Below are positions 1 through 8,346 of a stretch of 64,000 nt of DNA, one piece after another. The stretch lies in contig NZ_CP049246.1 of the NCBI RefSeq assembly GCF_011046555.1, positions 2,170,001 through 2,234,000 of the forward strand. The letters run 5' to 3'. Under the pieces are notes generated by a model. That model was not told the origin of the DNA, did not search any database, and saw nothing but the letters and a program-made list of their open reading frames with translations. The position numbers and the translations under genes were made by a program. Position 1 is the first letter of the stretch. Every line of letters starts with the position of its first letter. Origin of the DNA: Sphingobacterium lactis (GTDB taxonomy: Bacteria > Bacteroidota > Bacteroidia > Sphingobacteriales > Sphingobacteriaceae).

Positions 1-157
1 TTAAGCGCTCCACTACGATTTCTGTAGTCTTGGCAGAACCCCTGCCTAGGACCATGTAAAGGAATCTTGACAGAATGAGCGCTGCGAATTGAGCGACCCA
101 GTTTGCAAATGCTTGTGATATTTCCTTGGTGATTTTAATTTTTGGTCTCCAGGCCAT
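1..157 (-). CDS. terL: terminase large subunit, N-terminal fragment (runs off the window)
   Basis: The reading frame opens at an ATG at 157 and stays open to base 1, giving 52 residues. The segment LYMVLGRGSAKTTEIVVE fits the N-terminal Walker A loop (GRGSAKTT) of phage terminase large subunits, the ATPase-nuclease that pumps DNA into the prohead. It lies 34 bp downstream of the small-subunit gene on the same strand, the usual order. The rest of the ATPase and the nuclease domain are beyond the window edge. The call rests on the P-loop and the gene order; no database search was run. Confidence 0.8.
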   Translation of the reverse strand, partial: MAWRPKIKITKEISQAFANWVAQFAALILSRFLYMVLGRGSAKTTEIVVERL

Positions 158-191
158 GTGTGGATTAGTGGTTAAGGTGGTTTTATGGTGA

Positions 192-1139
192 TTATTTCTT
201 GAAATCCTCTTCGATTTTATCCAACCTGGAGGCAATATCCAATTTGTTGATCAGGGCATCCTGCTTGAGTGATTCCTTTACGGATTCAGGGTGATCCAGG
301 GCATCAATCTCAGCGGCAAGTTCCATCCGGTTGATCGGAGGTAGGCCAACTGTTTCAGCATCCAGTGTATAGACTTTAATGGTTGGTAGATACATCTCTT
401 TAGGAAGTTTCTCCACATCCGGCTTATCCAACTCAAGCATGGAGGCAGCCTGCTTGATGAGGTTGCCATATACCTCCCAATCTCTAGATGATTCGGCATT
501 TTGTGCAACAACATTCGCAGCTTGCTCCAGTTTATCAGCAAACTTTGCTCGTAAAGATTTCTTATTGATATTTCGGTTGCCAAAGAATAGGTTCAGGGAT
601 TCTTCATACATTTCCGATGCTCGTTGATGCTTAAGGCCAAAATGTTTTACAAAGAATTCAACCGTGGCCTTGCGTCCATAGATTCCATCCATGTCGCGAA
701 TAAATACCAAGGTGTCGATGTATAATTGTTCTTCGGCCGAAATGTCTTTTATGGACTTTCCCGCTTGAATATAATCATTCAGGGATTCCAGGATTTTCTT
801 GCTTTCAAAAGTTCCGAAAATATCCATCTTGGAAATTTTGAAAGCTCTGGTCCGTTTAATGTCATGGATCTGTTTCTGTGCCGGCACATCTCCTTCCGCG
901 GCTAAACGATGAAGGCCCAATCGTTCATCCATATCCTGCTTAATCTTGCCAGCCTTGAGTCTTTCTGCCAGGAAAGAATCATCATCGGCTGCAATTTGTC
1001 GGAAGATGGTTTTATTGATTCCGAAATAGGTTGCAATTTTATCGATTGAATAATCTAATCCGGAAAGAATTTCCAGCTTATCCCATTCTTCATCGGATAA
1101 ATTGAGGTTAGGGTGCCTTATGGGTTTGGTTTGCTCCAT
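192..1139 (-). CDS. terS: probable terminase small subunit
   Basis: About 315 residues from the internal ATG at 1139; a longer form starts at 1169. The N-terminal 60 residues look like a helix-turn-helix (LSDEEWDKLEILSGLDYSID, then IATYFGINKTIFRQI), as in small terminase subunits that recognise the packaging site. The middle is helical and charged, and the C-terminus is acidic and helical (IDALDHPESVKESL). It sits directly upstream of terL. The start at 1139 is preferred because the ten extra residues (MPRYLWHFCF) do not resemble the charged start that follows. It is longer than many TerS proteins, so an extra domain is possible. Confidence 0.65.
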   Translation of the reverse strand: MEQTKPIRHPNLNLSDEEWDKLEILSGLDYSIDKIATYFGINKTIFRQIAADDDSFLAERLKAGKIKQDMDERLGLHRLAAEGDVPAQKQIHDIKRTRAFKISKMDIFGTFESKKILESLNDYIQAGKSIKDISAEEQLYIDTLVFIRDMDGIYGRKATVEFFVKHFGLKHQRASEMYEESLNLFFGNRNINKKSLRAKFADKLEQAANVVAQNAESSRDWEVYGNLIKQAASMLELDKPDVEKLPKEMYLPTIKVYTLDAETVGLPPINRMELAAEIDALDHPESVKESLKQDALINKLDIASRLDKIEEDFKK

Positions 1140-1189
1140 AAAGCAAAAATGCCACAGATAACGTGGCATGGAAAGGACGATACTAAAGC

Positions 1190-1786
1190 CTAATACAAAA
1201 CTTTAGCATCTTGTTTGGGAAGATTGTCTGCTTTTCCAGTATTTATTAGCTCTGTAAAAATAAGATTATAGAAAGCAATAGAATCAGGACTTTGCATTTT
1301 CCTATAATCAACATATTCTGGTAATTGAAGTGTAGAATTTAAGAAATCCACCGCTTTGAAAATAACGTTGTTTAATTCGCTATTTTGGGTTTCTGTTAAT
1401 GAATTTTTGAAATTATAATAGTTTTGATCTAAATGAGCAAAAATATTATTTCGAGTTGCTCGTATTGAATCGATAGCAGGTTTCAGCATATTTATCTCAT
1501 TTTTCACTTGTTGAGCTTCTTCCCTATATTTTTCATTTTGTCTAATACCATTTAAAGCTTTATTAATATTGAAATGATTGTCACCGCTTGAAAGTAACTT
1601 CGATATCTCCATTACATATACATGATAATGATTTTTCATTAACATTAATAAGGCTGTTGGAATGGGTAAACTCACATTAAAATTGTCATTATAGTAAATT
1701 CCACAAAAAGCAGAGTAATTATGTTTAGCTTCAAACACAATTCTATTTATGCCAAGTACGAGCTCAGAATAATCTTTTATAGTCAT
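1190..1786 (-). CDS. HEPN/AbiU2-like protein, probable phage cargo gene
   Basis: A 198-residue all-helical protein. The segment IRATRNNIFAHLDQNYY carries an R-N-N-x-x-x-H pattern (R then H six positions on), the catalytic Rx4-6H motif of HEPN ribonucleases and typical of AbiU2-like proteins, many of which act in abortive infection or toxin-antitoxin systems. The gene is visibly more A+T-rich than the head and terminase genes on either side and sits as a single unit between them, the pattern of a late-acquired cargo gene (moron). I infer a role in superinfection exclusion or host takeover. No antitoxin partner is adjacent. The family call rests on one motif and the helical pattern. Confidence 0.5.
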   Translation of the reverse strand: MTIKDYSELVLGINRIVFEAKHNYSAFCGIYYNDNFNVSLPIPTALLMLMKNHYHVYVMEISKLLSSGDNHFNINKALNGIRQNEKYREEAQQVKNEINMLKPAIDSIRATRNNIFAHLDQNYYNFKNSLTETQNSELNNVIFKAVDFLNSTLQLPEYVDYRKMQSPDSIAFYNLIFTELINTGKADNLPKQDAKVLY

Positions 1787-1814
1787 AAATCAAAATTTTA
1801 CTATAATACCAAAT

Positions 1815-2504
1815 TTACTCCAATAATCTATTCACTTCAGCCAATTGCATTTTAAACTCCCTTAACTTTGATTCTCTTCCAGCAAGCAGATCTTGTCTCT
1901 TTTCAAGTTTGATTTTTGATTCCGTTCTCCAGATGTTATTTTCCAGATTCTTTTTTTTCTTGAACAAGTCCATTGTGGTCATCCCACGAAGCGCCTTAAG
2001 CTTTTTGTACTGGCTAAAGACCTCATGGTGGCCCAGTACGGATTTATTTTTATTGTAATGTTCCAGTTCCTTAAAAATCCGGTGATTATTTATAAAATTA
2101 TCGACCAATCGGCTGACTGATCGTAGCTGGTCCTCGTGGGTTCCTGCAGTAAGATTGTCATATTCGGATACGCAAATAGTGTACGCAGTTATTTTATCCG
2201 ATATCAGCAGCTTTAATTCCGGCGGGCATTCAGGATCCGCGAGAAATGGCCATTGATTTCTCAATCGGTAATCCTCTTTTTGCGGTTGTGAAGCAATCTT
2301 CTTTTGCTCGACAGAAAAAGTCAGTGGTAAACCGGCTGCCTTCAGCAGTGATATCCGGATGGTCTGCAGGTGGCGTTCCGGCCTCTTTGAGATCAGCCGG
2401 GAAACGGCGCTATTAGCATCTACATAATCCATAAATAAGCGAAGGCCGACCTCAGGGTCGGCTCCGCCTAATAACCAATTATGAACAAGATTTTTAACTT
2501 CCAT
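1815..2504 (-). CDS. phage protein of unknown function in the head/terminase module
   Basis: About 229 residues from the ATG at 2504, which overlaps the stop codon of the M15 peptidase gene by 11 bases; a longer frame opens at 2540 but would overlap that gene more. I recognise no domain. The C-terminal 80 residues are highly charged and helical (MDLFKKKKNLENNIWRTES, then KIKLEKRQDLLAGRESKLRE) and probably form a coiled coil. The overlap suggests translational coupling with the peptidase. A structural or assembly role is possible from position only. Confidence 0.55.
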   Translation of the reverse strand: MEVKNLVHNWLLGGADPEVGLRLFMDYVDANSAVSRLISKRPERHLQTIRISLLKAAGLPLTFSVEQKKIASQPQKEDYRLRNQWPFLADPECPPELKLLISDKITAYTICVSEYDNLTAGTHEDQLRSVSRLVDNFINNHRIFKELEHYNKNKSVLGHHEVFSQYKKLKALRGMTTMDLFKKKKNLENNIWRTESKIKLEKRQDLLAGRESKLREFKMQLAEVNRLLE

Positions 2505-2952
2505 TCCATGTCCTGGTTCTGCCGGTATCGATATGGACAAACGTTTTGTAATACCCGATTCCGCCTGATTTCTTATTGCGTTTTACGGTTTGCTTCCATC
2601 CTTTGATGTTTCCATTCAGTGGGTAAGTGTCCAGCGCATTCCCTAATTGGTGCTCACTCGAAGTGGCTCCATTTACCGACTTGTTGTAAGCTGATGACCG
2701 ATAGCTGGAGGAAATTCTTACAGCAGAACCAAATTCGGTTCGGTATAGCTGGAGCTCGGCTATGATATTGGCATTTATCCTGGTGAATGTATTCGCCTTG
2801 TTTTTGGTTAGAAATTCATGCAGCTTGAAATTTTCGGTCAATTGAAAATTTGGAGCACTCGCATTGAATTCCAGATAATCCCCATCCGTCTTGATGCCAT
2901 GCTGAACAGCTGCTGCTAGAATGGCTATAACCATTCCCTTCTTAGAGCTCAT
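2494..2952 (-). CDS. M15-family peptidase (D-Ala-D-Ala carboxypeptidase-like), probable phage lysin
   Basis: 152 residues. The zinc-site pattern of M15 peptidases is present: SSEHQLGNALD (SxHxxGxAxD) and later FVHID as the second metal-ligand segment, with ISSSYRSSAYN upstream as the usual substrate-side arginine motif. Such enzymes cleave peptidoglycan peptides and serve as endolysins or DNA-entry lysins. No signal peptide is evident beyond a mildly hydrophobic start (MVIAILAAAVQHG). It overlaps both neighbours by about 10 bases, so it is co-translated with the glycosyltransferase-like gene before it and the unknown gene after it. Confidence 0.8.
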   Translation of the reverse strand: MSSKKGMVIAILAAAVQHGIKTDGDYLEFNASAPNFQLTENFKLHEFLTKNKANTFTRINANIIAELQLYRTEFGSAVRISSSYRSSAYNKSVNGATSSEHQLGNALDTYPLNGNIKGWKQTVKRNKKSGGIGYYKTFVHIDTGRTRTWNGS

Positions 2953-3961
2953 AACGGGAAGGGTTTGGGAAGGCTTCTTCCAAATGTTCTTTAATGGAAA
3001 TCCAGCCTTTCGAATTACTATTTAAAAATTTACGTTCCTTGAATACATTATCCAAAACGTTCTTCGGAATGTCTGCCCGGTAAGCAGATGCCAACAATGA
3101 ATCATTCGCATCTCCGGATAGGATTAATGGTCTCGCATCCGGATAAAGCTCATTGAAATACAAGGATTCAATGGGATAACCGTTTTCCAGGCAATTGTAT
3201 TTTTCAATGATTTCCAGCAATTTATCCGCGTTGAATAACATTGGTGTATGCGTTCCGTATCTCACGCTCGGCAGCGAGTTGGCAGCCAATGCCTTGGCGG
3301 CGCGTAAATTATTCTGTGCATACAAGGATGTGCCGGTTCCTGTCTTATTCAGGTCATCACGGAATGCTTTTAGGATCCCAATGTCCTCGGGATACGTTGG
3401 AGCCAGTAGGAATATGTCGTCATTGGATAGGATGAAATTACCCGAAATAATTCCCGAGCTGATGGCAGTGAAAATTTTATGGTTCACATCGGCCTGTGGG
3501 TTCCGGATCATAGCGGGAGCTGGGCAATTGCATACCTCCTTGACCAAATGTTGTTCATGCGGGATATAAGTGATCTCAGGTGAGAACCAATCCTCCTGAT
3601 CGCCAATAATGACAACCTCGAATGGCATCTTTAAATTTTGTTGCAAAGCGCGCAGTGCAATTTTTAATTCGTCACCGGCAGCTTCCGATTTGAGGTAGGG
3701 AATAAGTACCTGGATTGGCTGAACATCGTTTCGTTCCTGATTTTCAGTTTCCTGGTCATCACCTGCAACCTCGATAAATCCATTGATGCTATAGGTGTCA
3801 TCTTCCTCTTTTACAATTAATTCAGATTTGAGGAGTGAGGTTAAAGTGCCAATTACGGTTCGCTTAGCTAAGCCGGTACTGGTAACCAGAGATTCAATTG
3901 AATTGTGGCCATTTTTAAGGCCGTCAATCACTTTATTTTGATTTTCGGTAAGTTGTGTCAT
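2942..3961 (-). CDS. winged-helix domain fused to a glycosyltransferase/Stealth-like domain
   Basis: 339 residues. Residues 1-62 look like a MarR-type winged helix (ENQNKVIDGLKNG, SLVTSTGLAKRTVIGTLTSL, then a wing). From about residue 80 a second domain begins like a GT-A glycosyltransferase (IQVLIPYLKS) and contains GNFILSNDDIFLL, a DxD-like metal site in the form seen in Stealth-type sugar-phosphate transferases, followed by RYGTHTPMLFNADKL. Such enzymes move sugar phosphates onto cell-surface polymers; in a phage this could change host capsule or decorate a virion protein. The fusion with a DNA-binding-like domain is odd. The second-domain call is by motif only. Confidence 0.5.
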   Translation of the reverse strand: MTQLTENQNKVIDGLKNGHNSIESLVTSTGLAKRTVIGTLTSLLKSELIVKEEDDTYSINGFIEVAGDDQETENQERNDVQPIQVLIPYLKSEAAGDELKIALRALQQNLKMPFEVVIIGDQEDWFSPEITYIPHEQHLVKEVCNCPAPAMIRNPQADVNHKIFTAISSGIISGNFILSNDDIFLLAPTYPEDIGILKAFRDDLNKTGTGTSLYAQNNLRAAKALAANSLPSVRYGTHTPMLFNADKLLEIIEKYNCLENGYPIESLYFNELYPDARPLILSGDANDSLLASAYRADIPKNVLDNVFKERKFLNSNSKGWISIKEHLEEAFPNPSRYEL

Positions 3962-3985
3962 TAGATTGGTATTATAGGTTTAAAT

Positions 3986-4011
3986 AAAGGCACAGGTTGC
4001 CCTGTGCCTCT
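3986..4011 (-). terminator. intrinsic terminator after the 4015-4560 gene
   Basis: Arms AGGCACAGG (3988-3996) and CCTGTGCCT (4001-4009) are perfect complements around a 4-base loop. Read leftward the hairpin is followed by a T/A-rich run (TTTATTTAAA). It lies just after the stop codon of the structural gene and before the winged-helix/glycosyltransferase gene. Confidence 0.75.
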
Positions 4012-4014
4012 TTA

Positions 4015-4560
4015 TTAAATTCCTCCAGATGCTGACCCTGTTGTGTCAGGGGCTAATGCTGGATTTGCCCCCTGGTAGAAGCCGGCAACAAATTGCCCCC
4101 TGATTTTCTGTGCAAAATTGAAGGTAGATTTGTTGGCCTCGTTATTTCGCTGATTTTCCAAGCCAAAATACAGGGGATTACATTGCCACCCATGCACCAT
4201 TTTACCTTTACCATCACCACATTCATCCGTAATCGCGATAAATGGTTGACCGATCCATTTCTGCTTGAATTCTTCGATCTCCAGGTAGTTTCCTGGATGG
4301 GTAAAGGTTAAAGTTTGAATGAATCCCTCTTCATCAGTTTCCCCTTCTAAATTATCGGGTCTGGAAATTGAGGAAGAAGTGGCATATAAGCCAATTGCCG
4401 TTGCTGCAGCTTTCATTGTAATATCACCGGTTACCAATACATCCTCAATTCCTCGCGTTGGGAATGTAGCGATATCATCATAGGGAATGAGGATGATCTG
4501 AGAATTTACTGGCTTGGGAGCACCGGATTTCTTCTTTAGTGAAACTCTTTGATATGGCAT
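4015..4560 (-). CDS. probable phage structural protein (tail tube or head accessory)
   Basis: 181 residues. The start LKKKSGAPKPVNSQIILIPYDDI and alternating hydrophobic stretches suggest a beta-rich structural protein. It ends in a Gly/Ser/Ala-rich tail finishing GGI, like the tail of the neighbouring major capsid protein (SAGGAGGI), which hints at shared processing or simple compositional similarity. It lies between two strong hairpins, immediately downstream of the capsid gene, so it is probably made in quantity. A tail-tube or head-decoration role is possible; sequence alone does not decide. Confidence 0.5.
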   Translation of the reverse strand: MPYQRVSLKKKSGAPKPVNSQIILIPYDDIATFPTRGIEDVLVTGDITMKAAATAIGLYATSSSISRPDNLEGETDEEGFIQTLTFTHPGNYLEIEEFKQKWIGQPFIAITDECGDGKGKMVHGWQCNPLYFGLENQRNNEANKSTFNFAQKIRGQFVAGFYQGANPALAPDTTGSASGGI

Positions 4561-4596
4561 TTTTTTAAGATTTAAAAATGATCGATTTGTTAAATA

Positions 4597-4615
4597 GGGC
4601 AGTCTAGGACTGCCC
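4597..4615 (-). terminator. hairpin between capsid gene and next structural gene
   Basis: Perfect 8-bp arms GGGCAGTC and GACTGCCC with a 3-base loop, 25 bases downstream of the capsid stop codon. No strong T-run follows (TATTTAACA), so it may be an attenuating or mRNA-stabilising hairpin that sets the capsid-to-downstream ratio rather than a full terminator. Confidence 0.5.
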
Positions 4616-4640
4616 AGAGATTATGGTTGATTAATAAATG

Positions 4641-6164
4641 TTAGATACCACCGGCACCACCAGCCGATGCTGGCTCTTCTACAGGTGCACTTCCATCAGG
4701 AAATTGATTGGATGGTCTAAGTCCAGCTTGCGGGTCGTATCCAGCAGGCACGTAAGCAAATACGGCCTCAGCAATCTGGAAGCCTACGCCTAACCAAAAT
4801 TCCCCAAACAAACGAACTTCATAATCGTGCTTCTGAACGTCGTTGATTACGTTTGGAACTTCATTCTTGTGACGTAACTTCACCATGTTTCCATCTGGAG
4901 TAGAGAAGACAATCGGAGACCCTGACATACCATCCAGAGCAACTAAAGTATTGACTGAATAATCAATTTTCGCTGTACCGAAATCACCATCTTGCCCACT
5001 GTTTTGACCCCAGACCTTCTTGTAGGACCGTTGGTATTTTCGGTAGACCTCAGGTGATACATAGATGTTCATCTTCTTGTTCTTGTACAATGGCGTCAAT
5101 TTGTCCACAAATGATTCGAAGAACGCTAGGATTTGTTCAGCAGTAGCTGTGTCCCAGTTGATCGTTGCATCGGTGAAATTGACCTTGGAGGCTGCGCCCA
5201 AAGCTTTTTGGCTAACCAAAATAGTCTCGATTCCATCCATGCTGTCCTCAGGATCAGTTGGCGTATTGGGGTCTGCGTTCTCCACATATTTTCCCTTAAA
5301 GATCATTCTCAATTCAATGTCATCAAGGATCTGTGGATAGATCAATTGTTCCCAGATGTATTTTGTGATAGGCATCTGATCCGGAGATAACCGCTCATCG
5401 TACAGATGGAATAGGTAGGAATCAAGAACTTCAGCAGGAATGATAGGAACATTGATCTTGTGCCTACGGTTCTTTATCACTAAAGGCGTGAATTTTGTGT
5501 TTCCTTTAGGTGTCCACTTCGGTGTGAATTGTTGTACCACCGAATTGATCTGTGCCTGTACTGCTCTATGTTCGGTTACAGCAGGGACTGATTTGAAATA
5601 TTTTGAGGAAGTAAAGCCATTGAATAATTGACGGACAATTTCAAGGTTATTTCCATTCATGCTCAAATAGGTCCCAAATTCCTGGCGAACGGCATCCACA
5701 TCCATAGTTTTGCCCTGTGCCGAGATCATGGATCCTGTGGCTAGGAATCCAAATGCTGCAGCATAATGTCCCGCTTTACGCAGAACGGACATTACCTTAG
5801 GAACACCTGCTTTACCTTGGAATTCATTAGTTTCTGGATTTGGAATTTCCTCAGCGGAGGCCATCAATGCCTCGATTAGACTGTCTTTCCTCTTGTTCTC
5901 AGCAATCGATGCTTCCAGTTGAGCGGCAATGCCATTGGTTGCTTCTTCCGCCTCAGGAGCGAAAAAAGCCTTCATTGCTTCGTGAATTGCCTTGGCATGA
6001 TCTTGCGGATTTTCTGCTGCCAAACCTTCCTTAAACTTTGCCAGAACATTTTCACCATAAGCTAACTTGATGGTTTCTTCCTGTTCCGCGGTAAGTTTGT
6101 TTTCAGCAATAGAAGTGATTCCTAAAGCTGTTAATACTAGGGTTTTAATTTTATTCCAATTCAT
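4641..6164 (-). CDS. major capsid protein with N-terminal scaffold-like region
   Basis: 507 residues. Residues 1 to about 140 are acidic and helical (LTAEQEETIKLAYGENVLAK, then AQLEASIAENKRKDSLIEAL), as expected for a fused scaffold/delta domain removed during head maturation. The remainder has HK97-like capsid features: a long N-arm, a long helix region (LSPDQMPITKYIWEQLIYPQ), a receptor-like core (KMNIYVSPEVYRKYQRSYKK) and a final beta stretch RLFGEFWLGVGFQIAEAVFA. It lies 28 bp downstream of the S49 protease gene that probably cleaves it. Assignment rests on length, composition and context. Confidence 0.75.
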   Translation of the reverse strand: MNWNKIKTLVLTALGITSIAENKLTAEQEETIKLAYGENVLAKFKEGLAAENPQDHAKAIHEAMKAFFAPEAEEATNGIAAQLEASIAENKRKDSLIEALMASAEEIPNPETNEFQGKAGVPKVMSVLRKAGHYAAAFGFLATGSMISAQGKTMDVDAVRQEFGTYLSMNGNNLEIVRQLFNGFTSSKYFKSVPAVTEHRAVQAQINSVVQQFTPKWTPKGNTKFTPLVIKNRRHKINVPIIPAEVLDSYLFHLYDERLSPDQMPITKYIWEQLIYPQILDDIELRMIFKGKYVENADPNTPTDPEDSMDGIETILVSQKALGAASKVNFTDATINWDTATAEQILAFFESFVDKLTPLYKNKKMNIYVSPEVYRKYQRSYKKVWGQNSGQDGDFGTAKIDYSVNTLVALDGMSGSPIVFSTPDGNMVKLRHKNEVPNVINDVQKHDYEVRLFGEFWLGVGFQIAEAVFAYVPAGYDPQAGLRPSNQFPDGSAPVEEPASAGGAGGI

Positions 6165-6192
6165 TTTTTAAATAGGATTAGGTTGATAAATT

Positions 6193-7092
6193 TTAATTTT
6201 TTGGAGCCCAGGATTGTACCGAGGCATAGTCAATTGCATCTTTAAGGGTTCCGATTTTATCCGCTAAGCCGATGCGCACGGATTGTTCGCCGGCATAGGT
6301 TGCTCCTGATAGGATTCCAGGCGTATCCAATACAAGGGCATTCCCACGATTCGCTTTTACGGCATTTTGAAATTTAAGGGCCATTGGGTTGAGCATCTCC
6401 TCCCTGATCTGGGCATAGTCTCCCTTCATTACCTTCTGAAAGGCAAGGTTCTTATCACCGGACGGATCCGCATAAATCTCATGGAATTTGGCGCCCTGTT
6501 TTTCGTAATAAGGGATCATGTCCAGGAAGGATAGCATAACGCCTATAGAGCCGAATATGGAGGAAACATCATTATTGCAGTAGATATGATCACATGCAGA
6601 GGCCACCCAGTAGGCAGCGGAACATGCTGCATCACAATGCGCAACAATTGGTTTGCCCAATGATTTCACAAACTGAATTGCATCCAATAGGGGTGGAACG
6701 GCATTTACAGCTCCTCCTCCGGAATCGATATCCAGGACGATTGCCGAAACGTTTTCTTTGCTCGCAAAATATTTTATGTAGCTGGCAATTTCTACCATGC
6801 CGTACGTGCAGAGGGTTCCGTATTTGAGCATGGTGCCCTTCACCGGGAGAACGATTACCTTGGATCCTTCATCGCCGATATCCTCAGCATTATGTTCCTC
6901 GTCATCTTCGTAGGCCATGATGCTTATGTTATCCAGGGTTTGGAAATTGTTCTGGAACACATTGTTGGAATTAACGATCCCTTGAATCTGAGGACCCATG
7001 CCCATGGCAAGTTCCGGTCGGAGCATGAATTGCCCGCGAAGAATCGCATCGATCAGGTGATGTTGCCAGTTTGCTTCAATTTTTCTTTGCAT
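6193..7092 (-). CDS. S49-family (SppA/ClpP-like) head maturation protease
   Basis: 299 residues. VIVLPVKGTMLKYG, then IVLDIDSGGGAVNAV, IVAHCDAACSAAYWVASACD and FGSIGVMLSFLD match the crotonase-like fold of signal-peptide peptidase A relatives; the Ser of the ACSAAYW segment is the expected nucleophile. Phage versions cleave the scaffold part of the capsid protein inside the prohead. The gene sits 28 bp upstream of the capsid gene on the same strand. The N-terminal 70 residues are not part of the protease core. Confidence 0.85.
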   Translation of the reverse strand: MQRKIEANWQHHLIDAILRGQFMLRPELAMGMGPQIQGIVNSNNVFQNNFQTLDNISIMAYEDDEEHNAEDIGDEGSKVIVLPVKGTMLKYGTLCTYGMVEIASYIKYFASKENVSAIVLDIDSGGGAVNAVPPLLDAIQFVKSLGKPIVAHCDAACSAAYWVASACDHIYCNNDVSSIFGSIGVMLSFLDMIPYYEKQGAKFHEIYADPSGDKNLAFQKVMKGDYAQIREEMLNPMALKFQNAVKANRGNALVLDTPGILSGATYAGEQSVRIGLADKIGTLKDAIDYASVQSWAPKN

Positions 7093-7162
7093 GCTAAATT
7101 TCTTTACTGCAAAGGTGGATTTATGCGGTAGGGTGGGAAAGGACGATTTTGCAAATAAAATA

Positions 7163-7186
7163 GCCGCTCCAGTTAATTGGAACGGC
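7163..7186 (-). terminator. hairpin terminator upstream of the head protease
   Basis: Arms GCCGCTCCA (7163-7171) and TGGAACGGC (7178-7186) pair with one mismatch; read leftward the stem is followed by TATTTTATTT. It separates the 7214-8141 pair from the S49 protease gene. Confidence 0.55.
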
Positions 7187-7213
7187 CATTGGTAAATGTT
7201 TGAATGAAAATGT

Positions 7214-7603
7214 TTAAGCTATTGGATTAAGTCTGAATGGTGGTGTATTGGTCTTATGGCTGAAATCAAACTTGGTGATCCCAAGGTCGACCCTGATCCT
7301 TGATAGCACCGGGATGTACGGCGTACCTATGATCCATTCTTCTCCATTGCATAGCCTAATTTTAAGCAAGGATTCTGCCAGCGGCGAGATGGTACCGGTT
7401 AAACGTGCATTTACCGATACGCTGTAATATGCATATTGATCATTTCGATTGTGAGTATACTCCATTTCTCCAGATGCCGGTGTCATGGGGAGCTTGATCC
7501 ATTCTTTAACTTCAATATTAACCAAGCCATTTCCAAGGTCAATAAATGACTTGATATATTGGGTGGGTGAATAATGGATGGATTCTATTATTTTGGGTGC
7601 CAT
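7214..7603 (-). CDS. phage protein of unknown function
   Basis: 129 residues, no recognised domain. The composition (many beta-forming residues, for example QYAYYSVSVNARLTGTISPL) suggests a beta-rich structural protein, perhaps a virion accessory. Its start lies one base after the stop codon of the 7605-8141 gene, so the two are likely co-translated. A hairpin terminator follows. Confidence 0.55.
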   Translation of the reverse strand: MAPKIIESIHYSPTQYIKSFIDLGNGLVNIEVKEWIKLPMTPASGEMEYTHNRNDQYAYYSVSVNARLTGTISPLAESLLKIRLCNGEEWIIGTPYIPVLSRIRVDLGITKFDFSHKTNTPPFRLNPIA

Positions 7604-7604
7604 A

Positions 7605-8141
7605 TTATTGATATTGTTGGATTTCGAGAATTGTCTTCGATATAATGTTGTTCTGGATCTGAACCCTCCGTGCCAAACGGTTTACCATGGTTTGCAGCTG
7701 TTTTTCTTCCGCTCGATACGTGCGTTTCTTCAATTGCTCGATCTCACCGATTCTACTGATCAGTTTCCTTGACAAAATAAAATTGGTAATGACATCCTTC
7801 TGTTTTAGGCCTAAATTTTTACCCACAAAATAATACTGGATGAAATCCTGGTTAAACGTTGCGATCAGAAAATCATTGATCTTCCGCTGATCATCCGGAT
7901 GGATAAAGCTGAATCGCGTAAATAGGCTGGGTAATGCGGAGGTTCGTGGCAGCCGGAAAAATACCGCTCTATCCGGATTGATCTTCTGTTCAACAGGGAA
8001 GTCTGCTTGGCGGACCATCGAACAGATAAAGCGTCCCAGTTCCGTATCGCGGAAGATGGAAAATGCTCCATTTTCCATCGCAAATTTGGAGTTTAGATAC
8101 TCACGATGCATCTCATCTTGTATGTGGCAAACGACGTTCAT
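7605..8141 (-). CDS. phage protein of unknown function, first gene after the non-coding block
   Basis: 178 residues. No domain recognised. The N-terminal half is mixed (FSIFRDTELGRFICSMVRQ), the C-terminal third is basic and helical and ends as a probable coiled coil (EEKQLQTMVNRLARRVQIQN). It is the first gene of the leftward late block downstream of the A+T-rich repeat region, so its promoter should lie in 8142-8350. Confidence 0.6.
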   Translation of the reverse strand: MNVVCHIQDEMHREYLNSKFAMENGAFSIFRDTELGRFICSMVRQADFPVEQKINPDRAVFFRLPRTSALPSLFTRFSFIHPDDQRKINDFLIATFNQDFIQYYFVGKNLGLKQKDVITNFILSRKLISRIGEIEQLKKRTYRAEEKQLQTMVNRLARRVQIQNNIISKTILEIQQYQ

Positions 8142-8346
8142 AACACCTTGAAATTGGTATTATCAAAATTACCGATTTTTCGCTCAAAATGCGAATTTAA
8201 TGTATTGAAAAATAGTAGTATTATGTAGTTTATTTAAACATATAATTCGCTTTAAATACGAATTGCGTGGGAGAGATTATTCTGGGGCAACTTCTGATCA
8301 AATATACATTGAATTAAGTTGCGAGTCAAAAAATAGCGTATTTTTT
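8142..8346. other. A+T-rich spacer, probable late promoter region
   Basis: No reading frame of note. It lies upstream of the leftward head-gene block and next to the TGTAAT array, so it should hold the promoter for 7605-8141. At 8311-8326 it has a 16-base string that recurs with one mismatch at 19172-19187 near the right prophage edge. I see no unambiguous promoter. Confidence 0.35.
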
